A DNA stretch of 15,019 bases from an uncultured Pseudomonadota bacterium (lineage in GTDB: Bacteria > Myxococcota_A > UBA796 > UBA9615), in NCBI GenBank assembly GCA_937907595.1, contig CALCXL010000029.1:1-15019 (forward strand), in the 5' to 3' direction. Of this stretch, positions 1 to 8,251 are shown piece by piece. The translations under genes and the position numbers were made by a program. The notes beneath the pieces were generated by a model. That model was not told the DNA's origin, did not search any database, and worked only from the letters and a program-made list of their open reading frames with translations. Each line of letters opens with the position of its first letter. Position 1 is the first letter of the stretch.

Positions 1-365
1 CGCTGTCGGCCCGGGAGCGGAACGAGGAGCGGGTCTCCGCCTTCCGCAAGCGGCGCGGGGAGCTGATGCAGGAGCGGCAGCGCTGGGAGGCCGAGCAGGC
101 TGCCCAGGCCGCGGCGGCTGCGGCCGGCGCCGACGTGGAGGTGGAGGCCGAGCAGGCCCGGGCGCGGCCCGTCGCCGGACACGTGCCCGCTGAGGCGCCC
201 CCGGATCCCTCGGTGCTCCCCGAGCCGGAGCTGGAGCCGGAGCCCGAGCGCACCGTGCGGGTGGTCCTGGTCGGCGAGCCGGGCACGGTCGGCGCCATGC
301 GGAACCGCCTGCGCACCCTGCAGGGAGAGCGCAAGGCGGCCCTGGACGTCGAGTGGTCCCGGTAG
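1..365 (+). CDS. C-terminal part of an unrecognised charged protein (5' end outside window)
   Basis: The reading frame is open from the left edge and ends at a TAG at 363-365, so only the last 120 or so residues are present. I do not recognise a family. The first part is rich in Arg, Glu and Gln (RERNEERVSAFRKRRGEL) and then Ala/Glu, which suggests a helical or coiled-coil stretch. A Pro/Glu linker with a PEPELEPEPE run follows. A short final segment (VRVVLVGEPGTVGAMRNRLR) could be a small folded beta-alpha unit. The internal ATG at 66 is not needed as a start because the frame continues upstream. The stop lies four bases before the GTG of the deaminase gene, so the two are probably co-transcribed. 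No function is assigned; the frame is credible because of its strong third-position GC bias and tight spacing to the next gene. Confidence 0.6.
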   Translation, partial: LSARERNEERVSAFRKRRGELMQERQRWEAEQAAQAAAAAAGADVEVEAEQARARPVAGHVPAEAPPDPSVLPEPELEPEPERTVRVVLVGEPGTVGAMRNRLRTLQGERKAALDVEWSR

Positions 366-369
366 CGCG

Positions 370-846
370 GTGAAGGACAAGCACCTCAGCATCCGCATCG
401 AGCAGTGCCTGGCCCTGGCGAAGGCCAGCAACTGCCCGCGCCGCAAGTTCGGGGCGCTGCTGCTCGATCCCGAGCGCAACGTGATCCTCATGGACGGCTA
501 CAACGGCGGTCCGCGCGGCGGCGGCCACCTCTGCGGCGGCGACGAGTGCCTGCGGGACACGCAGCAGGTCGTCTCGGGCACCCGCATGGAGATCGGCTGC
601 CACCACGCGGAGATGAACGTCGTCTGCAACTGCGCGGCCAGCGGGGTCAAGACCCAAGGCGCGTGGATGATCGTGACCGGGGAGCCCTGCATGATGTGCA
701 GCAAGCTCATCCACCACGCCGGCATCGTCCGCGTCTACGTCGTCAGCGGCGGCTACGCGGGGGAGAACGGCCTGGACTACCTGGAGGCCCACGGGGTGGA
801 GGTCGTCCGCGCCGAGGGCCCCCAGGACCCCCGCCTCCGGCTCTGA
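370..846 (+). CDS. dCMP/cytidine deaminase family protein (ComEB-like)
   Basis: A 158-residue zinc-dependent deaminase of the deoxycytidylate deaminase fold. The catalytic signature is visible: H79-A-E81 in CHHAEMN, where His binds zinc and Glu acts as proton shuttle, and P106-C-M-M-C110, which supplies the two zinc cysteines. The GYNGGPRG segment (43-50) and the C55/C60 pair in HLCGGDEC resemble the insert of dCMP deaminase/ComEB proteins, where extra Cys/His can hold a second structural zinc. The family converts dCMP to dUMP plus ammonia, feeding thymidylate synthesis in the cytosol. Some relatives act on other cytosine nucleotides, so substrate is inferred. The start is the GTG at 370, four bases after the preceding stop, with no strong Shine-Dalgarno, which suggests translational coupling. 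The gene ends 36 bases before the -35 element of the metK promoter. Confidence 0.88.
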   Translation: MKDKHLSIRIEQCLALAKASNCPRRKFGALLLDPERNVILMDGYNGGPRGGGHLCGGDECLRDTQQVVSGTRMEIGCHHAEMNVVCNCAASGVKTQGAWMIVTGEPCMMCSKLIHHAGIVRVYVVSGGYAGENGLDYLEAHGVEVVRAEGPQDPRLRL

Positions 847-881
847 AGAGGCCCGCCCCGACTCAGACCTGGAACCATTTT

Positions 882-909
882 TTGACGCATTGGGCTCAGC
901 GGCTATATT
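882..909 (+). promoter_or_regulatory. sigma70-type promoter for metK
   Basis: TTGACG (882-887), a 16-base spacer, then TATATT (904-909). Both hexamers are one mismatch from consensus and sit in a locally AT-rich patch in an otherwise very GC-rich window. The predicted transcript start near 916 leaves a leader of about 83 nt before the metK ATG. Confidence 0.7.
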
Positions 910-915
910 CCGCGG

Positions 916-998
916 CCACAAACGGCGCCCGGGGCGCTGTGGAGCGTCCGGCAATGCCGTCGCCCGCTCCTACGATCGTTCACCGAGAGACCCCCCTC
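916..998 (+). promoter_or_regulatory. Structured 5' leader of metK (possible cis-regulatory RNA)
   Basis: Two hairpins can be drawn. The first is GCGCC (925-929) with GGCGC (933-937). The second is GGAGCG (941-946) with CGCTCC (965-970), enclosing an inner CGGC-AAT-GCCG hairpin (949-959). A purine run GAGAGA (985-990) lies 8 bases before the ATG and is the probable ribosome binding site, followed by a C-run (991-996). I cannot match this to SAM-I, SAM-II, SAM-III or SAH riboswitch consensuses by eye, so regulation by SAM is only a hypothesis based on the gene served. Confidence 0.35.
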
Positions 999-2162
999 AT
1001 GCCCCAGAACTACTTCTTCACCTCGGAATCTGTCACCGAGGGTCATCCCGACAAGATGTGCGACGTCGTCAGCGACACGATCCTGGACGCCTGCCTCGAG
1101 CAGGACCCGACCAGCCGCGTGGCCTGCGAGACGTCCGTCAAGACCGGCCTCGTGCTCGTCGCGGGAGAGATCACCACGAAGGCCGTGCTGAACGTGCCCG
1201 CGCTGGTCCGCAAGGCCGTCATCGACATCGGCTACGACCACAGCGACAAGGGCTTCGACGGCAACACCTGCGCGGTGCTCAACGCCCTCGAGACCCAGAG
1301 CCCCGACATCGCCCAGGGCGTGAACGCCGGCGACGGCCTGCACAAGGAGCAGGGCGCGGGCGACCAGGGGATGATGTTCGGCTACGCCATCGATGAGACG
1401 CCGGAGTACATGCCGGCCACCATCTGGTGGGCCCACCGCCTGACGGAGGCCCTGACGGCCGCTCGCCGCGACGGCCGCCTCCCGCACCTGCGCGCCGACG
1501 GCAAGACCCAGGTCACCATCCAGTACGAAAACGGCGTCGCGAAGCGCATCGACGCGGTCGTCGTCTCGTCGCAGCACGCCGAGGACATCAGCCACGAGGA
1601 GCTCGTGGCCGGCATCAAGCAGGAGGTCGTGTTCAAGACCCTCCCCGCGGAGCTGCTCGACGCGAACACGAAGTACTACATCAACCCCACGGGCCGCTTC
1701 GTGGTCGGTGGCCCCATGGGCGACGCCGGCCTCACCGGCCGCAAGATCATCGTCGACACCTACGGCGGCCACGGCGCCCACGGCGGCGGCGCCTTCTCGG
1801 GCAAGGACCCCAGCAAGGTCGACCGCTCGGCGGCGTACCTCACGCGCTACGTGGCGAAGAACATCGTCGCCGCCGGCCTGGCCGAGCGCGCCCTGGTGCA
1901 GGTGGCCTACGCCATCGGCGTCGCCGACCCCATGAACGTCTTCGTGGACACCTTCGGCACGGGCAAGGTCTCCGACGAGAAGATCGCCACCGCCGCGCGG
2001 GAGGTCTTCCCCTGGAAGCCCGCCGACCTGATCGCCCACCTGGAGCTGCTGAAGCCCGGGTACAAGGCGACCGCCGCGTACGGCCACTTCGGCCGCAGCG
2101 GGCCGCGCTTCACGTGGGAGACGACCGACAAGGTCGACGCGCTGCGGAACATGGTCCTCTAG
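999..2162 (+). CDS. metK: S-adenosylmethionine synthase
   Basis: A 387-residue cytosolic enzyme that makes S-adenosylmethionine from methionine and ATP, releasing phosphate and pyrophosphate. Family signatures are intact: GHPDK at 15-19 (catalytic His16), the GAGDQGMMFGYA motif at 119-130 (ATP/methionine binding), and the glycine-rich GGGAFSGKD loop at 262-270 followed by PSKVDRSA. Length matches the bacterial family (about 380-400). The frame is open well upstream into the deaminase gene, but the ATG at 999 gives the usual N-terminus (MPQNYFFTSESVTEGHPDK) and lies after a clear promoter, so longer starts are rejected. It has its own promoter and leader and a probable terminator downstream, so it looks monocistronic. 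I see no missing residues or frameshift. Confidence 0.97.
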   Translation: MPQNYFFTSESVTEGHPDKMCDVVSDTILDACLEQDPTSRVACETSVKTGLVLVAGEITTKAVLNVPALVRKAVIDIGYDHSDKGFDGNTCAVLNALETQSPDIAQGVNAGDGLHKEQGAGDQGMMFGYAIDETPEYMPATIWWAHRLTEALTAARRDGRLPHLRADGKTQVTIQYENGVAKRIDAVVVSSQHAEDISHEELVAGIKQEVVFKTLPAELLDANTKYYINPTGRFVVGGPMGDAGLTGRKIIVDTYGGHGAHGGGAFSGKDPSKVDRSAAYLTRYVAKNIVAAGLAERALVQVAYAIGVADPMNVFVDTFGTGKVSDEKIATAAREVFPWKPADLIAHLELLKPGYKATAAYGHFGRSGPRFTWETTDKVDALRNMVL

Positions 2163-2188
2163 CGGACCGTTCACTCGGTTCCCGCGCG

Positions 2189-2227
2189 GCGGGCGTCCTG
2201 GGTGACCGGGGCGCCCGCTGCCGTTTT
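2189..2227 (+). terminator. Probable intrinsic terminator after metK
   Basis: GCGGGCG (2189-2195) pairs with CGCCCGC (2212-2218); the stem can extend inward with G-U pairs. TTTT follows at 2224-2227, five bases after the stem. It lies 26 bases after the metK stop and just before the icd promoter. The short and offset T-run keeps confidence moderate. Confidence 0.5.
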
Positions 2228-2255
2228 GGGGGGCAAGAAGACCCTTCACCCCGCC

Positions 2256-2284
2256 TTGACGGTGCTGAGGGGTGGCTCTACACT
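2256..2284 (+). promoter_or_regulatory. sigma70-type promoter for the icd-mdh-sucCD unit
   Basis: TTGACG (2256-2261), 17-base spacer, TACACT (2279-2284). The -35 matches that of metK. The predicted start near 2291 gives a leader of about 70 nt containing a small GGGCC-GTTC-GGCCC hairpin (2304-2317), then GGAG (2351-2354) six bases before the icd ATG. Confidence 0.65.
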
Positions 2285-2360
2285 CCGCGCCCACGCGCGA
2301 TGAGGGCCGTTCGGCCCCCCGGCGCGCACCCCCCGATCCCGCCCGCTGTCGGAGCTACGC

Positions 2361-3614
2361 ATGGCCGAATTCACCAAGTTCACGCCCCCCACCGAAGGCG
2401 AAGCCGTCACCATCCGGGACGGCGCCCTCAACGTGCCCAACCACCCGATCATCCCCTTCATCGAGGGCGACGGCATCGGCGCGGACATCTGGGCTGCGGC
2501 GGTTCGGGTCTTCGATGCAGCGGTGGAGAAGGCCTACAAGGGCGACCGCAAGATCGCCTGGTACGAGGTCTTCGCCGGTGAGAAGGCCAACGAGCTCTGG
2601 GGCGAGTGGCTGCCCGAGGACACGCTGACCGCGATCCGCGCGTACCTGATCGGCATCAAGGGCCCCCTGACCACGCCCGTCGGCGGCGGCATCCGCTCCC
2701 TGAACGTGGCGCTGCGCCAGAAGCTGGACCTGTACACCTGCGTGCGCCCCGTCCGCTGGTTCGAGGGCGTGCCCAGCCCCGTCAAGGAGCCGGGTGAGGT
2801 CGACATGGTGATCTACCGGGAGAACTCGGAGGACATCTACGCCGGCATCGAGTGGGCGGCCGGGACCCCGGAGGTCAAGAAGGTCATCGACTTCCTGCAG
2901 AACGAGATGGGCGTCACGAAGATCCGTTTCCCGGAGACGTCGGGCATCGGCGTCAAGCCGGTCTCCGAGGACGGCACGAAGCGCCTGGTGCGCGCGGCCA
3001 TGGACTACGCCTTCGCCCAGAAGCGCCGCAGCGTCACGCTGGTGCACAAGGGCAACATCATGAAGTTCACCGAGGGGGCCTTCAAGGATTGGGGCTACGA
3101 GGTGGCGCGCCAGGAGTACGACGGCGAGCTGATCGACGGCGGCCCGTGGACGCTCTGCAAGAAGGACGGGCACGAGGTCATCGTCAAGGACGTGATCGCC
3201 GACGCCATGCTCCAGCAGATCCTCCTGCGTCCGGCCGAGTACGACGTCATCGCCACCCTGAACCTGAACGGCGACTACATCAGCGACGCCCTGGCGGCGA
3301 TGGTCGGCGGCATCGGCATCGCGCCCGGCGCCAACATCAACTACCTGACGGGCGAGGCCATCTTCGAGGCCACCCACGGCACGGCGCCCAAGTACGCCGG
3401 CCAGGACAAGGTGAACCCCAGCTCGGTGATCCTCAGCGGCGTGATGATGTTCGACTACATGGGCTGGGGCGAGGCCGGCGAGCTCATCGTCAAGGGCATC
3501 GAAGGCGCCATCGGCAAGAAGACCGTGACCTACGACTTCGAGCGCCTGATGGAGGGCGCCACGAAGCTGAAGTGCAGCGAGTTCGGCGACGCCATCATCG
3601 CGAACATGAACTGA
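2361..3614 (+). CDS. icd: NADP-dependent isocitrate dehydrogenase
   Basis: A 417-residue TCA-cycle enzyme converting isocitrate to 2-oxoglutarate and CO2 while reducing NADP+. It aligns almost residue for residue with the E. coli type. Substrate residues S113 (in GGGIRSLNVALRQ), R119, R129, R153, Y160 and K230 are present at their E. coli positions, with metal aspartates in the LNLNGDYISDA region. NADP-selecting residues K344-Y345 (APKYAG), V351, Y391 and R395 (YDFER) are all present, so NADP rather than NAD is expected. S113 is the serine phosphorylated by AceK in enterics; whether an AceK exists here is unknown. The ATG at 2361 has GGAG six bases upstream. First gene of a plus-strand TCA cluster, 71 bases before mdh. 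Confidence 0.97.
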   Translation: MAEFTKFTPPTEGEAVTIRDGALNVPNHPIIPFIEGDGIGADIWAAAVRVFDAAVEKAYKGDRKIAWYEVFAGEKANELWGEWLPEDTLTAIRAYLIGIKGPLTTPVGGGIRSLNVALRQKLDLYTCVRPVRWFEGVPSPVKEPGEVDMVIYRENSEDIYAGIEWAAGTPEVKKVIDFLQNEMGVTKIRFPETSGIGVKPVSEDGTKRLVRAAMDYAFAQKRRSVTLVHKGNIMKFTEGAFKDWGYEVARQEYDGELIDGGPWTLCKKDGHEVIVKDVIADAMLQQILLRPAEYDVIATLNLNGDYISDALAAMVGGIGIAPGANINYLTGEAIFEATHGTAPKYAGQDKVNPSSVILSGVMMFDYMGWGEAGELIVKGIEGAIGKKTVTYDFERLMEGATKLKCSEFGDAIIANMN

Positions 3615-3626
3615 CCTGAATCCACA

Positions 3627-3649
3627 CGCCGCGGCCGGCCCCCGCGGCG
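3627..3649 (+). promoter_or_regulatory. GC-rich hairpin in the icd-mdh spacer
   Basis: CGCCGCGG (3627-3634) and CGCGGCGG-complementary arm CCGCGGCG (3642-3649) form a perfect 8-bp stem with a 7-nt loop. No T-run follows, so it is unlikely to be a full terminator. It may mark a processing or mRNA-stability point, or partial attenuation, within the TCA unit. Confidence 0.4.
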
Positions 3650-3685
3650 GCATGCGGCTCCACGACTTGAATCGAGGAGTCTCCA

Positions 3686-4630
3686 GTGTCTGACAAGCGC
3701 CCCAAGATCGCGCTCATCGGTGCCGGCCAGATCGGCGGCATCATGGCCCTGCTTTGTGCCCAGAAGGAGTTGGGCGACGTCGTCCTGCTCGACATCCCCG
3801 CCGCCGAAGGCACCGCGAAGGGCAAGGCCCTGGACATCGCCCAGGGCAGCCCCGTCGACGGCTACGAAGGCAGCGTCACCGGCACGTCGGACTACAACGA
3901 CATCGCCGGCGCGGACGTCGTCATCGTCACCGCGGGCGTGCCCCGCAAGCCGGGCATGAGCCGGGACGATCTCATCGGGATCAACCTGCGCATCGTGCGC
4001 GACGTGGGCGGCAAGCTGAAGGCCGTCGCGCCCAACGCGTTCGTCATCGTCATCACCAACCCCCTGGACGCGATGGTGCTGGCCATGCAGCAGGCCACCG
4101 GCTTCCCGACCCACAAGGTCTGCGGCATGGCGGGCGTGCTCGACGGCGCGCGCCTGCGCTACCTGCTGGCCGACGGCATCGGCTGCTCGGTCAAGGGCGT
4201 GCAGGCCATGACCCTGGGTGGCCACGGCGACTCCATGGTCCCGCTGCTCAGCTCCGCCAACGTGGGAGGCGTGCCGGTCACCGAGCTGCTGGACGAGGAC
4301 ACGCTGGGCGCGATCGTCAGCCGCACCCGCAAGGCCGGTGGTGAGATCGTTGGCCTGCTGGGCAACGGCTCGGCCTTCTTCTCGCCTGCCGCCTCCGCGG
4401 TGCGCATGGCCGAGTCCTACCTCAAGGACCAGAAGGCCATGCTGCCCTGCGCCGCCTACCTGAGCGGCGAGTTCGGGTACGACGGCATCTACTTCGGCGT
4501 GCCGACCATCATCGGCGCCGGCGGCGTCGAGAAGGTCATCGAGGTCCCCCTCAGCGCGGACGAGAAGACGGCGCTCGACGCGTCGGCCGCGGCGGTGCAG
4601 GCCCTGGCCGAGCTCGTCAACAACTCCTAG
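3686..4630 (+). CDS. mdh: Malate dehydrogenase, LDH-like type
   Basis: A 314-residue enzyme oxidising malate to oxaloacetate with NAD+ in the TCA cycle. The N-terminus carries the Rossmann GAGQIGG motif (12-18) and an acidic residue at the end of strand 2 (LLD36), which favours NAD over NADP. The mobile loop GVPRKPGMSRDDL (84-96) carries R87 and R93, which with R156 bind the dicarboxylate. N125 (ITNPLD), D153 and H180 (GGHGDS) complete the catalytic set. The usual DSAR signature reads DGAR here, a mild substitution next to the catalytic Asp. Length and motifs fit the LDH-like MDH group, not the enteric mitochondrial-like group. The GTG start at 3686 is chosen because GAGGAG (3674-3679) lies six bases upstream. 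sucC follows after 27 bases. Confidence 0.95.
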   Translation: MSDKRPKIALIGAGQIGGIMALLCAQKELGDVVLLDIPAAEGTAKGKALDIAQGSPVDGYEGSVTGTSDYNDIAGADVVIVTAGVPRKPGMSRDDLIGINLRIVRDVGGKLKAVAPNAFVIVITNPLDAMVLAMQQATGFPTHKVCGMAGVLDGARLRYLLADGIGCSVKGVQAMTLGGHGDSMVPLLSSANVGGVPVTELLDEDTLGAIVSRTRKAGGEIVGLLGNGSAFFSPAASAVRMAESYLKDQKAMLPCAAYLSGEFGYDGIYFGVPTIIGAGGVEKVIEVPLSADEKTALDASAAAVQALAELVNNS

Positions 4631-4657
4631 TCCACCAGCCCCCCAGACGGAGCAGCG

Positions 4658-5824
<1,167 letters not shown>

Positions 5825-5826
5825 GC

Positions 5827-6732
5827 ATGTCCATCCTCGTCGACAAGAACACCCGCCTGCTCGTCCAGGGAATCACCGGCAAGCACGGCAGCTTCCACAC
5901 GCAGCAGGCCATCGAGTACGGCACGAACGTCGTGGGCGGCGTGGTCCCCGGCAAGGGCGGCACGAAGTCCGAGCACGGGGTGCCGATCTTCAACACGGTG
6001 CGGGACGCGGTGGCGGCCACCGGCGCCAACGCCACCTCGATCTACGTGCCCCCGCCCTTCGCGGCGGACGCGATCCTGGAGGCCATCGACGCGGAGATCC
6101 CGGTGATCATCACGATCACCGAGGGCATCCCGGTGCGGGACATGCTCGCTGTGCAGCGCGCGCTGGAGGGCAGCAGCAGCCGCCTCGTCGGCCCGAACTG
6201 CCCCGGCGTCATCACCCCGGGCGAGTGCAAGATCGGGATCATGCCCGGCCACATCCACCTGCCCGGCAAGGTGGGGGTGCTCTCGCGCTCCGGCACGCTG
6301 ACCTACGAAGCGGTGGGCCAGTTGACCGCTTTGGGCATCGGCCAGTCGACCTGCGTCGGCATCGGCGGAGACCCGATCATCGGCACCAAGTTCATCGACG
6401 TGGTCAAGCTGTTCGCGGCGGACGACGACACCATCGCGTTCATCATGATCGGTGAGATCGGTGGCTCGGCGGAGGAGGAGGGCGCGGCCTGGATCAAGGC
6501 CAACCTCAAGGGCAAGCCCGTGGTCGGCTTCATCGCCGGCCAGACGGCGCCTCCGGGACGTCGCATGGGCCACGCGGGCGCCATCGTCTCCGGCGGTCAG
6601 GGCACCGCGCAGAGCAAGATGGACGCCATGACGGACGCCGGCATCGCGGTCGTGAAGTCCCCATCGGACATGGGCATCACCATGCAGCGGCTGCTCAAGG
6701 AGCAGGGCCTGCTGGAAGCCGCCCAGGCCTGA
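5827..6732 (+). CDS. sucD: Succinyl-CoA synthetase alpha subunit
   Basis: A 301-residue partner of SucC that binds CoA and carries the phosphohistidine intermediate. The N-terminal CoA-binding Rossmann part shows GITGKHGSFHT (15-25). GPNCPGVITPGECKIG (122-137) is the family hallmark. The phosphorylated histidine is H249 in GHAGAIVSGG. Length agrees with the family (about 290 residues). The ATG at 5827 is only two bases after the sucC stop, and a G-run in the end of sucC (5814-5818) can act as ribosome binding site, so 1:1 synthesis with SucC by coupled translation is likely. ndk follows after 75 bases. Confidence 0.97.
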   Translation: MSILVDKNTRLLVQGITGKHGSFHTQQAIEYGTNVVGGVVPGKGGTKSEHGVPIFNTVRDAVAATGANATSIYVPPPFAADAILEAIDAEIPVIITITEGIPVRDMLAVQRALEGSSSRLVGPNCPGVITPGECKIGIMPGHIHLPGKVGVLSRSGTLTYEAVGQLTALGIGQSTCVGIGGDPIIGTKFIDVVKLFAADDDTIAFIMIGEIGGSAEEEGAAWIKANLKGKPVVGFIAGQTAPPGRRMGHAGAIVSGGQGTAQSKMDAMTDAGIAVVKSPSDMGITMQRLLKEQGLLEAAQA

Positions 6733-6807
6733 TTCGAATTCGAGACAAACAACCCGCCTGGCTCCCGTTCCTGGGGGCCACGCACCGATCCATTTGGAGA
6801 GACTGAC

Positions 6808-7230
6808 ATGGCCATCGAGCGCACCCTTTCGATGATCAAGCCCGACGCCGTCGCCGCGGGCAACGCCGGCAACATCCTGCAGCACTTCGAGGACAACGGC
6901 CTTCGCGTCGTCGCCTGCAAGCGCACGCAGCTGACGGTGAAGCAGGCCCAGGCCTTCTACGCGGAGCACTCCGAGCGCCCCTTCTACGGCGAGCTCGTCG
7001 ACTTCATGACCGAGGGCCCGATCTTCGCCCAGGTCCTGGAGGGGGAGAACGCGATCCTGCACCACCGCTCGGTGATGGGCGCCACCAACCCGGCCAAGGC
7101 CGACGAGGGCACCATCCGCAAGCTGTACGCGGAGTCCATGGGGCGCAACGCGTGCCACGGCAGCGACAGCGCCGAGAGCGCGTCGCGGGAGATCTCCTTC
7201 TTCTTCAGCGAGCGCGACCTGATCGGTTGA
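6808..7230 (+). CDS. ndk: Nucleoside diphosphate kinase
   Basis: A 140-residue enzyme transferring the gamma phosphate from NTPs to NDPs via a histidine intermediate. K11 (MIKPDAV) and the active-site motif NACHGSDSAESASREI with H117 are intact; R/N residues of the nucleotide site are also present. Length is the usual 140 or so. The ATG at 6808 has a good GGAGA (6796-6800) in TTTGGAGAGA upstream. It lies 75 bases after sucD with no clear terminator between, so it may be the last gene of the TCA unit. The pairing makes metabolic sense because succinyl-CoA synthetase produces an NTP that Ndk equilibrates. It converges on the HU gene. Confidence 0.97.
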   Translation: MAIERTLSMIKPDAVAAGNAGNILQHFEDNGLRVVACKRTQLTVKQAQAFYAEHSERPFYGELVDFMTEGPIFAQVLEGENAILHHRSVMGATNPAKADEGTIRKLYAESMGRNACHGSDSAESASREISFFFSERDLIG

Positions 7231-7236
7231 GGTCGA

Positions 7237-7254
7237 TTCCCTGCCGTCAGGGAA
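7237..7254. terminator. Hairpin between convergent ndk and HU genes
   Basis: TTCCCTG (7237-7243), CCGT loop, CAGGGAA (7248-7254): a perfect 7-bp stem immediately after the ndk stop. It lacks a T-run on either strand. It may cap the ndk or HU transcript, but termination is uncertain. Confidence 0.35.
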
Positions 7255-7262
7255 CATGCGGG

Positions 7263-7294
7263 GCCCAGGCTGATGGTCTGGGCTTCGTTCGTTC
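7263..7294 (+). terminator. Possible terminator after ndk
   Basis: GCCCAG (7263-7268) pairs with CTGGGC (7278-7283), followed by the T-rich but interrupted run TTCGTTCGTTC (7284-7294). It lies between the convergent ndk and HU stop codons, where a terminator is expected. Confidence 0.4.
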
Positions 7295-7305
7295 TGGGCG
7301 GCGAC

Positions 7306-7590
7306 TCAGAGGGGGTCGGTCTGCAGGGAGTCCTTGAGGGCGCGCGCTGGCTTGAAGCGCACGGCGGGGCGCGCGGGAATGGGGACGGCCTCCCCGGTGC
7401 GGGGGTTCCGTCCGGTGCGTGCGGCCCGCTCGACGCGGTCGAAGGTCCCGAAGCCGTCCAGGCTGACCGGATCGCCCCCCGCCAGGCGTTCTGCGACGGT
7501 GCCCAGGGTCGTGTTTACCGCCCGCGCGGCGTCGGCCCGCGTGAGCCCCGTGGCATCGGACACGGCCGTGATCAGCTCGGACTTGTTCAT
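7306..7590 (-). CDS. HU-family DNA-binding protein
   Basis: A 94-residue bacterial histone-like protein. The N-terminal helical dimerisation part reads MNKSELITAVSDATGL. GFGTF (48-52) precedes the beta arms, and the DNA-intercalating arm tip has the family RNPRTGE motif with the conserved proline. HU homodimers bend and compact DNA in the nucleoid with little sequence specificity; IHF subunits look similar, but nothing here marks IHF. The ATG at 7590 is supported by a perfect AAGGAGG (complement of 7601-7607), one of the strongest ribosome binding sites in the window, as expected for an abundant protein. It converges on ndk and diverges from tRNA-Val. The C-terminus (RALKDSLQTDPL) is slightly longer than minimal HU. 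Confidence 0.93.
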   Translation of the reverse strand: MNKSELITAVSDATGLTRADAARAVNTTLGTVAERLAGGDPVSLDGFGTFDRVERAARTGRNPRTGEAVPIPARPAVRFKPARALKDSLQTDPL

Positions 7591-7605
7591 CTTGGGTGGT
7601 CCTCC

Positions 7606-7634
7606 TTGACCCGACGAAAAGATGATTGTAGATC
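7606..7634 (+). promoter_or_regulatory. Candidate promoter for tRNA-Val
   Basis: TTGACC (7606-7611), 17-base spacer, TAGATC (7629-7634). The -35 is good and the -10 is weak (three of six). Predicted start near 7641, about 24 bases before the mature tRNA 5' end. Confidence 0.35.
7625..7630 (-). promoter_or_regulatory. -10 element of the HU gene promoter
   Basis: On the minus strand TACAAT, one mismatch from TATAAT, lies 34 bases before the ATG, giving a short leader that includes AAGGAGG. The -35 region is poor. It overlaps the proposed divergent tRNA promoter. Confidence 0.4.
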
Positions 7635-7664
7635 TCCCGGCCCGCGCTTCTTGCGGCGGACTGA

Positions 7665-7740
7665 GGGCGATTAACTCAGCTGGTAGAGTGCTACCTTCAC
7701 ACGGTAGAAGTCACTGGTTCAAGTCCAGTATCGCCCACCA
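7665..7740 (+). tRNA. tRNA-Val (anticodon CAC)
   Basis: A complete 76-nt cloverleaf. The acceptor stem GGGCGAT (7665-7671) pairs perfectly with ATCGCCC (7730-7736). The D arm is ACTC...GAGT. The anticodon stem CTACC/GGTAG holds the loop TTCACAC, with anticodon CAC at 7698-7700 reading GUG valine codons. The T arm ACTGG/CCAGT holds loop TTCAAGT. The discriminator A and the CCA end (7738-7740) are encoded in the DNA. No intron or mismatch is visible. A hairpin follows four bases later. Its 3' end has a near-copy at 14180-14196. Confidence 0.97.
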
Positions 7741-7743
7741 TCT

Positions 7744-7775
7744 CGAAGCCCCGTCGGACCTCCGGCGGGGCTTCG
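7744..7775 (+). terminator. Hairpin terminator after tRNA-Val
   Basis: CGAAGCCCCG (7744-7753) pairs perfectly over 10 bp with CGGGGCTTCG (7766-7775); the 12-nt interior can form an extra short CGG/CCG stem. The following TCCGTTCTGG is only weakly T-rich. Position right after the tRNA supports a terminator role. Confidence 0.6.
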
Positions 7776-7837
7776 TCCGTTCTGGAGGGGTGGGGACCGC
7801 GTTGGGGATGGAGCACGGAGCGGTGAGTCCCCGGCTG

Positions 7838-8251
7838 CTACGGCGCCGCGGCGGGTGCGAGGACCGCGAGTTCGGCGAAGTAGTCCCGGTAGAACCCGTG
7901 ATCTCGTGTCAGGAGCCGGTCCGCCTGCTCGAGCGCGTGGGCGCCGATGAGGAAGTCCGCGACGATCCGGTCGCGGCGGCCCCCTCCGCGGGCGCGGTAC
8001 TCCGCCCAGAGGCGCCCGGCCAATTCGGCCGACTGCCTCGTGATCGGATCGAAGTGGATCCCCAGGTCGTCCAACGCATCTCCCAGGGCGGCGGCGCCGA
8101 TCCCGGCTCGGGTCTCCGCCCAGACCGGGCCGCAGGCGACGAGCCGACCTTCAGCTGACGCCTCTCGCAGGGCGGATCCGCTCGGTTGTCCGTGCACGGG
8201 GTCGCCCAGGAGGAAGTCGAACAGGACCGAGGTGTCGATCGCGGTGATCAA
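7838..8251 (-). CDS. vapC: VapC-type PIN-domain ribonuclease toxin
   Basis: A 137-residue PIN-domain protein. The four acidic residues that hold Mg/Mn for RNA cleavage are visible: D6 (AIDTSVLFD), E46 (VWAETRAG), D99 (IVADFLIGAHA) and D117 (LLTRDHGFY). VapC toxins cut tRNA or rRNA and are neutralised by a cognate VapB bound to the PIN groove. The start is a TTG at 8251 whose T overlaps the antitoxin stop in a TTGA junction; no ATG lies near and the N-terminus MITAIDTSVL is typical, so this start is well supported. Translational coupling and the weak start codon should keep toxin below antitoxin. The RNA target cannot be predicted. The gene ends about 60 bases from the tRNA-Val hairpin, convergent with it. 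Confidence 0.9.
   Translation of the reverse strand: MITAIDTSVLFDFLLGDPVHGQPSGSALREASAEGRLVACGPVWAETRAGIGAAALGDALDDLGIHFDPITRQSAELAGRLWAEYRARGGGRRDRIVADFLIGAHALEQADRLLTRDHGFYRDYFAELAVLAPAAAP

Noticed and set aside
405..998. Upstream extension of the metK frame to 405
   Set aside because: The extra 198 residues overlap the deaminase gene in another frame and read as an Arg/Pro-rich shadow. The promoter at 882-909 and the canonical N-terminus place the start at 999.
6760..6779. Hairpin GGCTCCC/GGGGGCC in the sucD-ndk spacer
   Set aside because: The stem needs a G-U pair and no T-run follows, so it does not support a terminator between sucD and ndk.
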